DNA from: DATKUC01 sp964577375
GTDB taxonomy: Bacteria > Spirochaetota > Spirochaetia > DSM-27196 > DATKUC01
DNA length: 64,000 nt
Assembly (NCBI GenBank): GCA_964577375.1
Contig: CAZNYW010000012.1
Location: 19,156 to 83,155, forward strand
Direction: 5' to 3'
How positions within the stretch are numbered: the stretch's first letter is position 1; each line of letters begins with the position of its first letter. Positions 33,730 through 42,043 of the stretch are shown here, piece by piece. The notes below the pieces were generated by a model, which saw only the letters and a program-made list of their open reading frames with translations, was not told the DNA's origin and made no database searches. The translations under genes were made by a program, and so were the position numbers.

Positions 33730-34767
33730 ATGAGAAAACATTCGAAGGCAATTGTGATTGCGATCGCGCTGATGGCGCTGGCCGGCGCTGTCTGGGCAAG
33801 CGGCGGTAAGGAACAGAGTGCCTCGGGCGGCCAGGCAGCCTCGGGGAGCGCACCGGCGAAGACCTACTCCTGGTCGCTCGCGTCCGTGCTGCCGGCAAGC
33901 CACCCGGTGAATAAGTCGCTCGAATACTTTGCGCAGCTGGTTTCCGACGGCACCAATGGCCACGTGAAGATCAAGGTCTATGCCGGCGGCCAGCTCGGCG
34001 ACGAATCGGCATACATCGAAGGGGTCAAGCTAGGAACCATCGACATGGCGAAGGTTTCCTCGGCACCGCTTGGGCAGTTCGATCCGAAGCTCCAGGTCTT
34101 GAGTCTTCCCTACATATTCAGCAGCGAGAAACAGCAGCAGGACGTGCTGAATGGGCCCATCGGAAAGCAGCTCATGGCGGGTCTTTCCACCCATGGCTAC
34201 AAGGGGCTCACCTTTCTCGACGCAGGATTCCGCAGCTTCACGGTCAAAGAGCATCCCATCAACAGTCCCGCGGACCTCAAAGGGCTCAAGATTCGCGTCA
34301 TGAAGAGTCAGCCTCTCATCGACGTCGTGAACGCTCTTGGGGCGGTGGCAGTCCCCATGGGTCAGTCGGAGGTATACACCGCTCTGCAGCAGGGCGTCAT
34401 AGACGGCTGGGAAAACAACCTTCCGACGGTGCTGGCGTTCAACATGCAGGAGGTCTGCAAGTACTTCTCCTACGATCGCCACGCCTCGATTCCCGACATC
34501 CTGATAATGAACCAGAAGAAGTTCGACGAGCTTCCGGCAGAGTACCAGAAGGCGATCATGGATGCGTCGGCCAAGACCGCGGTCTACCAGGTGAAGATCT
34601 GGGACGACTATGTAAACACCGCAAAGCAGGAACTCGTAAAGAAGGGCCTGATCATCAACGAGGTTAGCGACCTCAAGGCGTTCCAGAAGTATGCGCAGCC
34701 GATCTACGACAAGTTTGCGCCAACGGTTGGAAAGGACCTCATCGACGCCATCATCAACACCAAATAG
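33730..34767 (+). CDS. dctP: TRAP transporter solute-binding protein DctP
   Basis: Periplasmic binding protein of a TRAP importer, 345 aa. I start at ATG 33730 (MRKHSKAIVIAI) with GGAGG upstream. The signal peptide ends AVWA before SGGKEQSASGG. Family features are GGQLGDESAYIEGVKLGTIDM and the LKGLKIRVMKSQPLIDV segment, whose arginine binds the substrate carboxylate in DctP proteins, then DGWENNLPTV. The two membrane subunits follow. In this cluster the cargo is most likely an unsaturated uronate or a free hexuronate. Confidence 0.94.
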   Translation: MRKHSKAIVIAIALMALAGAVWASGGKEQSASGGQAASGSAPAKTYSWSLASVLPASHPVNKSLEYFAQLVSDGTNGHVKIKVYAGGQLGDESAYIEGVKLGTIDMAKVSSAPLGQFDPKLQVLSLPYIFSSEKQQQDVLNGPIGKQLMAGLSTHGYKGLTFLDAGFRSFTVKEHPINSPADLKGLKIRVMKSQPLIDVVNALGAVAVPMGQSEVYTALQQGVIDGWENNLPTVLAFNMQEVCKYFSYDRHASIPDILIMNQKKFDELPAEYQKAIMDASAKTAVYQVKIWDDYVNTAKQELVKKGLIINEVSDLKAFQKYAQPIYDKFAPTVGKDLIDAIINTK

Positions 34768-34874
34768 CGTCGCGTCCTGTTTCTCACATACAGGAGAAAG
34801 AACATTGAAACTCCGGGCGGCCGCGATCGAGCGACCGCTCGCTTTCGACCGGCAACATCCCGCGAGGCAATACT

Positions 34875-35420
34875 ATGTCGTTTGACAAGATACTGGACGG
34901 CGTCGAAAAGACCCTGCAGACCCTGACCGCGATACTTATCGGATTGCTGACGCTCTTCGTCAGCTGGGAAGCCTTCGCTCGCTTCGTGCTTCATTCGGGG
35001 CAGTTCTGGTCCGAGGAGGCATCTCTCATCGCGATGACCTGGATCGGTCTGATCGGTGCGGCAGGGGCGGTGTGGTCCGATGGTCACATCAGCCTGAGAC
35101 TCATCGTGGACAAGCTGCCGCCTGTCGGCCGGCAAATCATGCACGCGTTCGCCGATCTTGCCGTCGCCTTCTTCTCTTTTGTTCTTTTTCTGACCGGGCT
35201 GACGCTGGTCGAAGGGACGATGGGCGGAACGTGGTCATCCATCCCGATCCGGATTGGATACACGAACATGATCGTTCCGGTTACCGCGGCGATGATGTGT
35301 CTGTTTTCGACGGTCCGGTTCATTCACAAGCTGGTGCGGATCAGGGACGGGTCCGGAGAGGACGATCCATCCGCCGGTGCGGACGCGTCTGCGGGCGCCG
35401 GTGCGGACGGGAGGGGGTAG
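34875..35420 (+). CDS. dctQ: TRAP transporter small membrane subunit DctQ
   Basis: A 181-aa four-helix membrane protein. The motif SEEASLIAMTWIGLIGAAGAVWSDGHISL is typical of DctQ, and helix four holds the conserved YTNMIVPV segment. The C-terminal 25 residues are a low-complexity Ala/Gly/Asp tail. It follows dctP by 107 bases that contain only short imperfect hairpins, and precedes dctM by three bases. It holds the binding-protein-facing scaffold together with the large subunit. Confidence 0.92.
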   Translation: MSFDKILDGVEKTLQTLTAILIGLLTLFVSWEAFARFVLHSGQFWSEEASLIAMTWIGLIGAAGAVWSDGHISLRLIVDKLPPVGRQIMHAFADLAVAFFSFVLFLTGLTLVEGTMGGTWSSIPIRIGYTNMIVPVTAAMMCLFSTVRFIHKLVRIRDGSGEDDPSAGADASAGAGADGRG

Positions 35421-35423
35421 AAC

Positions 35424-36713
35424 GTGTCGCCGCCTCTGATTCTGATCGGTTCCTTCCTGCTGCTCGTTCTTGCCGGTGTGCCGATATCCTACTGCCTCGG
35501 CATCGCCTCCATTGTGACCGCATGGTCCATGGGCTTTCCTGCGGTCGTTGTCGCCCACCGGTTGGTGGTGGGAATGCAGTCTTTTCCGCTCGTTGCCATC
35601 CCGCTCTTCATCCTTGCGGGCGCGATCATGGCGAAGGGTGGTGTCGCGCGCCGCATAGTCGACCTCGCCTATCTGCTTGTGGGCCCCTTCCGCGGCGGCC
35701 TCGCCATGGTGAACTGTATTCAGGCGATGTTCTTCGGCGGCGTTTCGGGCTCGGCGCTTGCCGATATCTCATCGGCGGGACCGATCCTCATCCCGATGAT
35801 GACACAGAAGGGCTACGACAGGGAGTTCTCCACCGCACTCACCATTTCGGCCTCGACTCAGGGCATCATCATCCCTCCGAGCCAGAACATGATCATCTAC
35901 GCAATGAGCGCGGGCGGCGTGTCGGTGGGAGCGCTCTTCCTCGCCGGCTACATTCCCGGCATCATGATCGGTGTCGGATTGATGATCACCTCCTACATAA
36001 TCGCGGTGAGAAGGCACTATCCCCGTGAGAAGCGTCCGCCTTTCAGGCAGTCGATACGCGTTGTGATCGACGGTGTGCTCGCGCTGCTTGCCGCGGTGGT
36101 GATAGTCGGGGGCATCGCCCTCGGCATTTTCACGGCTACCGAAGCATCGGCAATCGCCGTAATCTACTCCGCGCTGCTCGGTCTTTTCGTCTACCGGGAG
36201 CTGAAGCTGCGCGACCTGTGGACCGTGCTCATGAATTCGGTGAAGATCATCAGCACCGTCATGTTTCTGATCGGCTCGGCCGCGGCGTTCGGCTGGCTGC
36301 TGGCACGGCTTCAGGTTCCCGCGACGGTGACTGCAGCCTTCGCCGCTCTCGGCGGCGGTCCGGTGGTCATGCTCCTTCTGATGAACCTGCTCCTGATTCT
36401 TCTCGGAATGATCATGGACGTTGCGCCGCTCATCGTCATCACTACGCCGATTCTCCTTCCGGTGGCGCAGGCTGCCGGGATGAGCCCGGTGACCTTCGGC
36501 ATCGTGCTGCTTCTGAACCTGGGCATAGGGCTCACGACCCCGCCGGTCGGGACAGGGCTGTTCGTCGGCTGCTCGGTGGGAGGCACCACAATCGAGAAGA
36601 CAACCCGAGCCATGGTGAAGTTCTGGCCCGCCATGATCGCCGTACTGCTTCTCTCGACCTTCGTACCCTGGTTCACCGAGTTTCTGCCGAAGCTCATCAT
36701 GAACATAAGCTGA
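35424..36713 (+). CDS. dctM: TRAP transporter large membrane subunit DctM
   Basis: The transport channel of the TRAP system, 429 aa from GTG 35424, three bases after dctQ. About twelve hydrophobic segments are present. The conserved FFGGVSGSALADISSAGPI (sodium-site hairpin) and ASTQGIIIPPSQNMIIYAM in the first half are repeated structurally by NLGIGLTTPPVGTGLFVG in the second half, as in other DctM/SiaM proteins. It uses the sodium gradient and no ATP. It lies directly upstream of kduD, consistent with uronate uptake. Confidence 0.95.
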   Translation: MSPPLILIGSFLLLVLAGVPISYCLGIASIVTAWSMGFPAVVVAHRLVVGMQSFPLVAIPLFILAGAIMAKGGVARRIVDLAYLLVGPFRGGLAMVNCIQAMFFGGVSGSALADISSAGPILIPMMTQKGYDREFSTALTISASTQGIIIPPSQNMIIYAMSAGGVSVGALFLAGYIPGIMIGVGLMITSYIIAVRRHYPREKRPPFRQSIRVVIDGVLALLAAVVIVGGIALGIFTATEASAIAVIYSALLGLFVYRELKLRDLWTVLMNSVKIISTVMFLIGSAAAFGWLLARLQVPATVTAAFAALGGGPVVMLLLMNLLLILLGMIMDVAPLIVITTPILLPVAQAAGMSPVTFGIVLLLNLGIGLTTPPVGTGLFVGCSVGGTTIEKTTRAMVKFWPAMIAVLLLSTFVPWFTEFLPKLIMNIS

Positions 36714-36729
36714 GATAGGAGAAAAGACT

Positions 36730-37491
36730 ATGATACTGGACAGTTTCAGCCTGAAAGGCAAAGTGGCAATCGTGACCGGCAGCAGCACCGGTCTGGGACA
36801 GGGCGTCTGTCTCGGATTCGCCGAAGCGGGCGCCGATGTCGTCGGGGTGGACTACGTCGAATCGGGCGAAACCAGAACTGCTGTGGAGAAGCTGGGACGG
36901 AAGTTTCTCGAGATCAAGGCCGACCTCATGTCGATCTCCGCCATCGAACCGATCATGAAGAAGGCGGTCGAGACCTTCGGCCACGTCGATATTCTGATGA
37001 ACAACGCCGGCATCATCCGGAGAAGCGACGCAATCGAGTTCTCCGAGAAGGACTGGGATGACGTGATGAACATCAACCTGAAGACGGTATTCTTCTTCAG
37101 CCAGGCGGCCGCGAAGCAGTTCATCAAGCAGGGAACCGGCGGCAAGATAATCAACGTGGCGTCGATGCTTTCGTTCCAGGGCGGCATCCGGGTTCCCTCC
37201 TACACCGGATCCAAGAGCGGGGTGATGGGAATCACCCGACTGATGGCCAACGAATGGGCCAAGCACGGCATCAACGCCAATGCGATAGCCCCAGGGTACA
37301 TGGCCACCAACAACACCGCCCCGCTTCGAAAGGACGCCGAACGCAGCAAGGAGATCCTCAGCCGCATTCCCGCCGGCCGGTGGGGAACCCCGACCGATGT
37401 GCAGGGCGTCACGGTTTTTCTGGCATCGGCGGCGAGCGATTACGTCAACGGTTACACCATCGCGATAGACGGCGGCTGGCTCGCCCGCTGA
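36730..37491 (+). CDS. kduD: 2-deoxy-D-gluconate 3-dehydrogenase / DKII reductase KduD
   Basis: Short-chain dehydrogenase of 253 aa that reduces 2,5-diketo-3-deoxygluconate to 2-keto-3-deoxygluconate (KDG). The cofactor motif TGSSTGLGQG begins at residue 16, NNAG is at 91-94, and the catalytic Ser145, Tyr158 and Lys162 (YTGSK) are present. The C-terminus DYVNGYTIAIDGGWLAR is characteristic of KduD. It completes the KduI-KduD step in this operon. No KDG kinase or aldolase gene is in the window, so KDG must be handled elsewhere. Confidence 0.94.
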   Translation: MILDSFSLKGKVAIVTGSSTGLGQGVCLGFAEAGADVVGVDYVESGETRTAVEKLGRKFLEIKADLMSISAIEPIMKKAVETFGHVDILMNNAGIIRRSDAIEFSEKDWDDVMNINLKTVFFFSQAAAKQFIKQGTGGKIINVASMLSFQGGIRVPSYTGSKSGVMGITRLMANEWAKHGINANAIAPGYMATNNTAPLRKDAERSKEILSRIPAGRWGTPTDVQGVTVFLASAASDYVNGYTIAIDGGWLAR

Positions 37492-37602
37492 GAGCCGGAA
37501 CGGACATCGCGCGCCACGGCACCACCAGCGACACCACGCCGGCATCCTGCCGCGGCGGGCGTCCCGTCCCAGCATGCGCCGCGGCCGCCGGACACCGCAC
37601 CT

Positions 37603-37638
37603 CGCCGCAGGTCCATCGCTGCCGGTGGACCTGCGGCG
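37603..37638 (+). terminator. Perfect 13-base-pair hairpin downstream of kduD
   Basis: CGCCGCAGGTCCA (37603-37615) pairs with TGGACCTGCGGCG (37626-37638) around a ten-base loop in the 184-base gap before the next SDR gene. No T-run follows, so it may attenuate or protect the message rather than end it. The rest of the gap is GC-rich without other signals. Confidence 0.6.
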
Positions 37639-37675
37639 CCCTAGTCTGCGATACTGATCCGGAAGGAAACAACAC

Positions 37676-38443
37676 ATGAGTCAGACTCTTTTCGACCTTA
37701 CCGGGAAGCTCGTCCTCGTGACCGGCTCCTACCGTGGACTTGGGTACAGCATGGCAGAAGGCCTCGCTGCGGCCGGCGCAACGGTCGCCGTCAACGGCCG
37801 CGACGCCGCGAAGGTGGACGACGCGGTGGCGCGGCTCCGGAAGGCGGGGCACAAAGCCGTCGCATGCGCGTTCGACGTGACCGATTCCACCTCCATCTCG
37901 ACGGCCGTCAGGGACCTCGAGGCCTCGGAGGGTCCGGTGGAGGTGCTTTTCAACAATGCCGGAATCGTCCGCCGCGAGCCGATCATCGAGATGTCCGAAA
38001 CCGCATGGCGGGAGGTCGTAGATACCGACCTGACCGGGCCGTTCCTCGTCGCCCGGGCCGTGGTGCCGGGTATGATCGATCGGCGGCGCGGAAAAATCGT
38101 CAACACCTGCTCGCTGCTGTCGCACGTTGCACGGGAGACGGTAGCCGCGTATGCCGCGGCGAAGACCGGGCTCAAGATGCTCACGCAGGCGATGGCAGCC
38201 GAGTGGGCGCGGTACAACATCCAGTCAAACGCGATCGGTCCCGGCTACTTTTCCACCGAGCTGACCAGACCTCTCGAGGAGAACGCCCAATTCGACAGCT
38301 GGCTGAAGAGGCGGGTCCCCGCCGGACGCTGGGGAGATCCCCGTGAGCTGGTCGGTCCCGCGGTCTTTCTGGCCTCGGCGGCTTCCGACTTCGTTAACGG
38401 CCACATCCTCTACGTGGACGGCGGACTTCTCGCGCAGATGTAG
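37676..38443 (+). CDS. SDR family dehydrogenase, gluconate 5-dehydrogenase-like
   Basis: Short-chain dehydrogenase of 255 aa. The cofactor motif TGSYRGLGYS starts at residue 16, NNAG is at 93-96, and the catalytic Ser146, Tyr159 and Lys163 (YAAAK) are present. The end, ASDFVNGHILYVDGGLLAQM, is the hallmark of gluconate 5-dehydrogenase (IdnO/Gno) relatives, distinct from the KduD ending. It may interconvert 5-ketogluconate and gluconate or a deoxy analogue in the same uronate pathway. It follows kduD after a hairpin-bearing gap and is probably part of the same regulon. Confidence 0.88.
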   Translation: MSQTLFDLTGKLVLVTGSYRGLGYSMAEGLAAAGATVAVNGRDAAKVDDAVARLRKAGHKAVACAFDVTDSTSISTAVRDLEASEGPVEVLFNNAGIVRREPIIEMSETAWREVVDTDLTGPFLVARAVVPGMIDRRRGKIVNTCSLLSHVARETVAAYAAAKTGLKMLTQAMAAEWARYNIQSNAIGPGYFSTELTRPLEENAQFDSWLKRRVPAGRWGDPRELVGPAVFLASAASDFVNGHILYVDGGLLAQM

Positions 38444-38542
38444 GGCGAAGGCCGCTCCGCCCCGGCTCGCGGCCGACAGCCGGCGCTTCGCGGTCAATAC
38501 GGATATTTGGCATAAGTAACTATCTCGTAAATACTTGTAGTG

Positions 38543-38570
38543 AAATATCAACACGGTTGTTGATACCACC
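38543..38570. repeat. Dispersed palindromic element, copy 5
   Basis: Arms TATCAACA (38546-38553) and TGTTGATA (38558-38565) form a perfect eight-base-pair inverted repeat. The 28-base unit differs at only one position from the copy 36 kb away at 2023-2050. It lies between the SDR gene and the galactokinase-family gene. Confidence 0.7.
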
Positions 38571-38595
38571 TTAGGGGTCACAGTACAATAGCAGG

Positions 38596-40026
38596 ATGGA
38601 GCGCGAACCGGAGCGTATTGAGCTGCTCGAACGTGCCTTCGCCGCCGCCTTCGAAGAACGGGAGGAGGCGGGACCGCCTCTATTCGCCCGCGCGCCCGGC
38701 AGGGTCAATCTGACCGGTGAGCACACCGACTACAACGGCTGTCCGGTCCTGCCGATGGCACTCGAGCGCGACGCCGCCGCGCTCTTTCGGCCGCGAAACG
38801 ACCGTCTGGTCCGCGTAGTGAACCTGGACCGCGCCTATGAGTCTTTGACCTTCGAGCTTGCAGCACAGATCGCACCCTATCCGACCGGCAGCTGGGGTAA
38901 CTACATCAAGGCCGGGGCACAGACGGTGATCGACTACGCGACCGGAAGCGGTGCGTCCCTGTCGACGCTGCGGGGCGCAGATATAGTCGTGGGTGGCAAC
39001 ATACCGGAAGCGGCGGGGCTCAGCTCCTCGTCGGCGCTGGTGGTGCTTTCCGCGCTCATTGCGCTGAGCAGCAGCGGTTTCAGCCTCGAGGAGAACCGCC
39101 CATCGCGCGAAGTCCTTGCGCAGCTTCTTGCAGCGGGGGAGCGCTACGTCGGCACGCAGGGCGGAGGCATGGACCAGGCTGCGTCCCTGCTGAGCCGCGA
39201 GGGTTCGGCTCTGAAAATTGACTTCAATCCCTTCGGCGTGCAAACCGTGCCGCTTCCGGCAGGTTTTGCGGTAGTGGTTGCAAACAGCATGGTTCGCGCG
39301 CCGAAAACCCGCGAGGCGATGGACCGGTACAATCTACGAACCATCGAATGCCGGCTCGCCGCTGCAATTGTTCGCGCAGAGTATATAAGGCGATATAGAA
39401 ACGAACCGAAGCTGGATCTGATAGGCGATATGAGCCCGGAGAATCTGGGGCTTACCGGGGAGGAGATCGACCACCTCGTCGCCGAAGCGGTGCAGGAAAC
39501 GCCCTATTCGCTCGAAGCTGCCGCACGCGCGATCGGGCTTGCCGCGGGCGAGACTGCAGACCGATTCTGCCGCCGGCGAGATGGCTCGCTTCTTTCTGTG
39601 CCGGCCGAAGGGCTTCGGATCGCGCAGCGGCTGCGCCACGTCCGCGAGGAGTGGGCGCGCGTCGAGGGCTCCGTGAGGCTGCTCGAGGCCGGCGATGCCC
39701 AATCCTTCGGCAGCCTGATGTACGAGTCGCACGCGAGCTGTCGCAATCTGTTCGAGATAAGCTGTCCGGAGCTTGACGAGCTGGTGGAAACGGCGCGCTC
39801 GGCCGGCGCATCCGGCGCGAGGCTTACTGGAGCGGGCTTCGGCGGCTGCACGGTGAACCTGGTGCGGGAGGAGGAGGCCGAAAGCTTCGCGGATCAGCTC
39901 CGCCTGAGCTACCACCGCGAGCGCCTGCACCTCGGCGAAGAGGATGCGCGCCGGGCGGTCTTTGTTTGCCGGCCGGGCGGCGGCGCCCGTGTTGCAGCGT
40001 TCAGACCCGGTCTACATACATCATGA
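38596..40026 (+). CDS. Galactokinase-family GHMP sugar kinase
   Basis: Cytoplasmic sugar kinase of 476 aa. The galactokinase signature is APGRVNLTGEHTDYNG, the ATP loop is NIPEAAGLSSSSALV, the catalytic-base region is GGGMDQAASLLSREGSALKIDF, and GAGFGGCTVNLV is the third GHMP motif. It is about 90 residues longer than E. coli GalK and closer in size to N-acetylgalactosamine kinases, so GalNAc or another hexose could be the substrate. No other Leloir gene is adjacent. Its last 26 bases overlap, tail to tail, the minus-strand GNAT gene. Confidence 0.85.
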   Translation: MEREPERIELLERAFAAAFEEREEAGPPLFARAPGRVNLTGEHTDYNGCPVLPMALERDAAALFRPRNDRLVRVVNLDRAYESLTFELAAQIAPYPTGSWGNYIKAGAQTVIDYATGSGASLSTLRGADIVVGGNIPEAAGLSSSSALVVLSALIALSSSGFSLEENRPSREVLAQLLAAGERYVGTQGGGMDQAASLLSREGSALKIDFNPFGVQTVPLPAGFAVVVANSMVRAPKTREAMDRYNLRTIECRLAAAIVRAEYIRRYRNEPKLDLIGDMSPENLGLTGEEIDHLVAEAVQETPYSLEAAARAIGLAAGETADRFCRRRDGSLLSVPAEGLRIAQRLRHVREEWARVEGSVRLLEAGDAQSFGSLMYESHASCRNLFEISCPELDELVETARSAGASGARLTGAGFGGCTVNLVREEEAESFADQLRLSYHRERLHLGEEDARRAVFVCRPGGGARVAAFRPGLHTS

Positions 40027-40495
40027 TGTCATCGCCCGGCGCGTAGAAATCCCTGATGGTCGCTTCGAGAATGTAACCCTGACGCTCGTAGAAGTCCCGG
40101 GTTTTACGGTACTCCGGCTTGCCCGATGTTTCGGCTATGATGAGCCGCCCGCCCGACCTCCGGACCTCTTCCCGGGTGCGGCGGAGGAGCGCTCCGCCGA
40201 CTCCCCGCCGGCCGGCCGAAGGATCGGTCGCGACCCAGTAGAGATCGTAGGTGCCCTCGGTGAGCGCCCGCGGACCGTGACAGGAGAATCCTACCACACG
40301 GCCCGCCTCGAGACAGGTGAGAAAATAGTAGCCGCTCTGCTCGGGTCCCATGGAAAAGTACTCGCCCAGAAGCTCGTCGACGGTGGCGACCTCTACGTCG
40401 GTGAAGACTTCGACACTTTTTGATATCGCCATGATACCGGCGACGTCCTCCCGACTGGTCTCACGAATTTCAAAGGAATGAACGCTCTCACTCAC
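40001..40495 (-). CDS. GNAT acetyltransferase in a SET/ATP-grasp cluster
   Basis: A 164-aa GNAT protein. The acetyl-CoA pyrophosphate loop is DPSAGRRGVGGALL (about residues 91-104), preceded by the beta-4 strand YDLYWVAT and followed by YRKTRDFYERQGYILEA. It is the last gene of a tightly packed minus-strand set: its start overlaps the ATP-grasp gene by eight bases. GNAT plus ATP-grasp pairs occur in small-molecule and peptide-tailoring clusters, so it may acylate a product of the ligase (inference). The substrate is unknown. Confidence 0.85.
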   Translation of the reverse strand: MSESVHSFEIRETSREDVAGIMAISKSVEVFTDVEVATVDELLGEYFSMGPEQSGYYFLTCLEAGRVVGFSCHGPRALTEGTYDLYWVATDPSAGRRGVGGALLRRTREEVRRSGGRLIIAETSGKPEYRKTRDFYERQGYILEATIRDFYAPGDDIMMYVDRV

Positions 40496-41555
40496 CCGTT
40501 GCTCCTTTTACGACGGACGCCCGCTCCAGGGCGAGCTCGACGATTCGCCGAAGCATCTGCCCGTACGCCAGGCCGGAAGCTGACGCTGCCCGGGCAAAGC
40601 CCGCGTCGCGCGCAAGCGACGGATTGGGGTTGACCTCGAGGACGTAGAAGCGGCCTGAATCCTCGCGCACGTCCACCCGGCCGTAGCCGCAGCAGCCCAT
40701 TGCCCGGTACGCGGCGATGCCGAGCTCGCTGAGCCTGAGCAGCTCTTCGGGCCGGACGCGGGCGGGATATCGGCCGGGGAAGCGGTCCGACCACTTGTTC
40801 TCGAAGGTCTCCAGCCGCTTCCGCGGATCTTCGCAGCTCGAGAAGTCGATCTGTCCGGTGCCGGCTATTTCCGGCACGGCATTGCCCCACACGCTCACCG
40901 AGAACTCCCGCCCGTCGAGGAATTTTTCGACCAGCGCAGGCTGGTGGTAGGTCTCGATCACCGATTCGATCCGCGCGGTCAGATCACGGTCGTTGTCGAC
41001 AACCGAGTCCTCGCTGATCGCAAGGCTGCAGTCCTCGCCGGCCGGTTTTACGATCACCGGATAGGGTATTCTCAGGCGGCCGCCCGGCTTTGTGAAGACC
41101 TGGGACGGCGCTGTCGGGACGCCGGCGAAATCAAGCAGCCTGTGGGTGAGCGCCTTGTCCAGACAGCGGCCGAGCGCGCCCGGATCGGCGCCCGTGTAGC
41201 GGAAACCGGAATCTGCGATGATCCGGGCTGCGACGATCTCTCCGCCGGCCGTGGAAAGAGCTGGATCCGTTCCGGTCCCCGAAAGGCCGGCGAGCGCTTC
41301 GCAGAGGTTGAATATGACGGTGGCCCCGGATTCCTGCCGCGCGAGTGCCTGCTCGAGGGCTTCCGGTCCGTCGACCGGATGCAGCGATGCGCGCAGTCCT
41401 GCCTCGGCCAGGGCTTCGGCTACGGCGGCCGCGATCAGTGCGGTCTCCTCGTCAGGAATCAGATCGCCTTCGACGCCGCGGCCGAGGGAGCTGACCACGC
41501 TGTAGACTACGGCTACGCGGTCCGGCACAGCTGATCGTGATCTGGATCGAACCAT
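40488..41555 (-). CDS. ATP-grasp ligase, D-Ala-D-Ala ligase-like
   Basis: An ATP-dependent carboxylate-amine ligase fold, 355 aa. The central ATP-grasp features are YPVIVKPAGEDCS (ATP-binding lysine), ALVEKFLDGREFSVSVWG and FYVLEVNPNPSLA (metal-binding Glu and Asn). Where true D-alanine ligases have EVNTLPG, this protein has EVNPNPS, so the second substrate probably differs. The first ATG (41555) lies 43 bases inside the SET gene; a GTG at 41528 would reduce the overlap to 16 bases and is equally possible. The set order SET, ATP-grasp, GNAT suggests a small modification pathway. Confidence 0.85.
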   Translation of the reverse strand: MVRSRSRSAVPDRVAVVYSVVSSLGRGVEGDLIPDEETALIAAAVAEALAEAGLRASLHPVDGPEALEQALARQESGATVIFNLCEALAGLSGTGTDPALSTAGGEIVAARIIADSGFRYTGADPGALGRCLDKALTHRLLDFAGVPTAPSQVFTKPGGRLRIPYPVIVKPAGEDCSLAISEDSVVDNDRDLTARIESVIETYHQPALVEKFLDGREFSVSVWGNAVPEIAGTGQIDFSSCEDPRKRLETFENKWSDRFPGRYPARVRPEELLRLSELGIAAYRAMGCCGYGRVDVREDSGRFYVLEVNPNPSLARDAGFARAASASGLAYGQMLRRIVELALERASVVKGATGE

Positions 41556-41902
41556 AGTGGTGACCGGTCGTCCGGGCTCCCGTTGTAGTTGACCGTGATT
41601 TCCTCTCCCGTGTCGATGTCCCGTACCGCCACGTACTCCATGACCCTCTCTTCGAATCGGCGGATGTAGACAGCGTTGGGGAAGTTGGAATGGTTATAGA
41701 TGGAACCAAAGCCGAGCACAATCCCCGCAGCATCGGTTCCCCATGCGTAGTGATAGTCGCGAAAGAGAGTGGACTCAAGGAAGAGCCACTGCGGGTGGGG
41801 AAGCGCCAGCACGGGCGCCTGCTCGATGACCTCTCCGCTTCGGACCGGCTCCGAGGCGTACACGCCGCGTCCGCGGCCCGGAGTCTCGTTGATGAGAAGC
41901 AT
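41513..41902 (-). CDS. SET-domain protein (putative lysine methyltransferase)
   Basis: A minimal bacterial SET protein of 129 aa starting at ATG 41902 (MLLINETPGRGRGVYAS). It contains the opening strand with GRGRGVYA, the cofactor motif IYNHSNFPN (Asn70-His71) and the closing GEEITVNYNG, which with the NHS motif forms the pseudoknot of the fold. There is no pre- or post-SET zinc region. The same frame extends upstream but without a plausible start. It is the first gene of a minus-strand group with ATP-grasp and GNAT enzymes and overlaps the former. Its target is unknown. Confidence 0.85.
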   Translation of the reverse strand: MLLINETPGRGRGVYASEPVRSGEVIEQAPVLALPHPQWLFLESTLFRDYHYAWGTDAAGIVLGFGSIYNHSNFPNAVYIRRFEERVMEYVAVRDIDTGEEITVNYNGSPDDRSPLWFDPDHDQLCRTA

Positions 41903-42043
41903 ATGGGCGGATTCTACCACCACTGGCCGGATGTCGATCAAGTGAGCGGAAGGCCGGCCGCAGAGGTTTCCGGCGGTCGCCGGCGATCCTTTTCCGGGTC
42001 CGGCATATCGTGCATAATGTCGCGGCCGGAGGAGGGAGAGAGC

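Noticed and set aside
34768..34874. Strong hairpin between dctP and dctQ like those after the ABC binding proteins
   Set aside because: Only a short CGAGCG-ACC-GCTCG stem is visible, much weaker than the others, so I did not count it in the pattern.
40488..41555. Calling the ATP-grasp protein D-alanine-D-alanine ligase (ddl)
   Set aside because: The EVNTLPG-type substrate motif is replaced by EVNPNPS, and the neighbours are a SET protein and a GNAT, not cell-wall genes.
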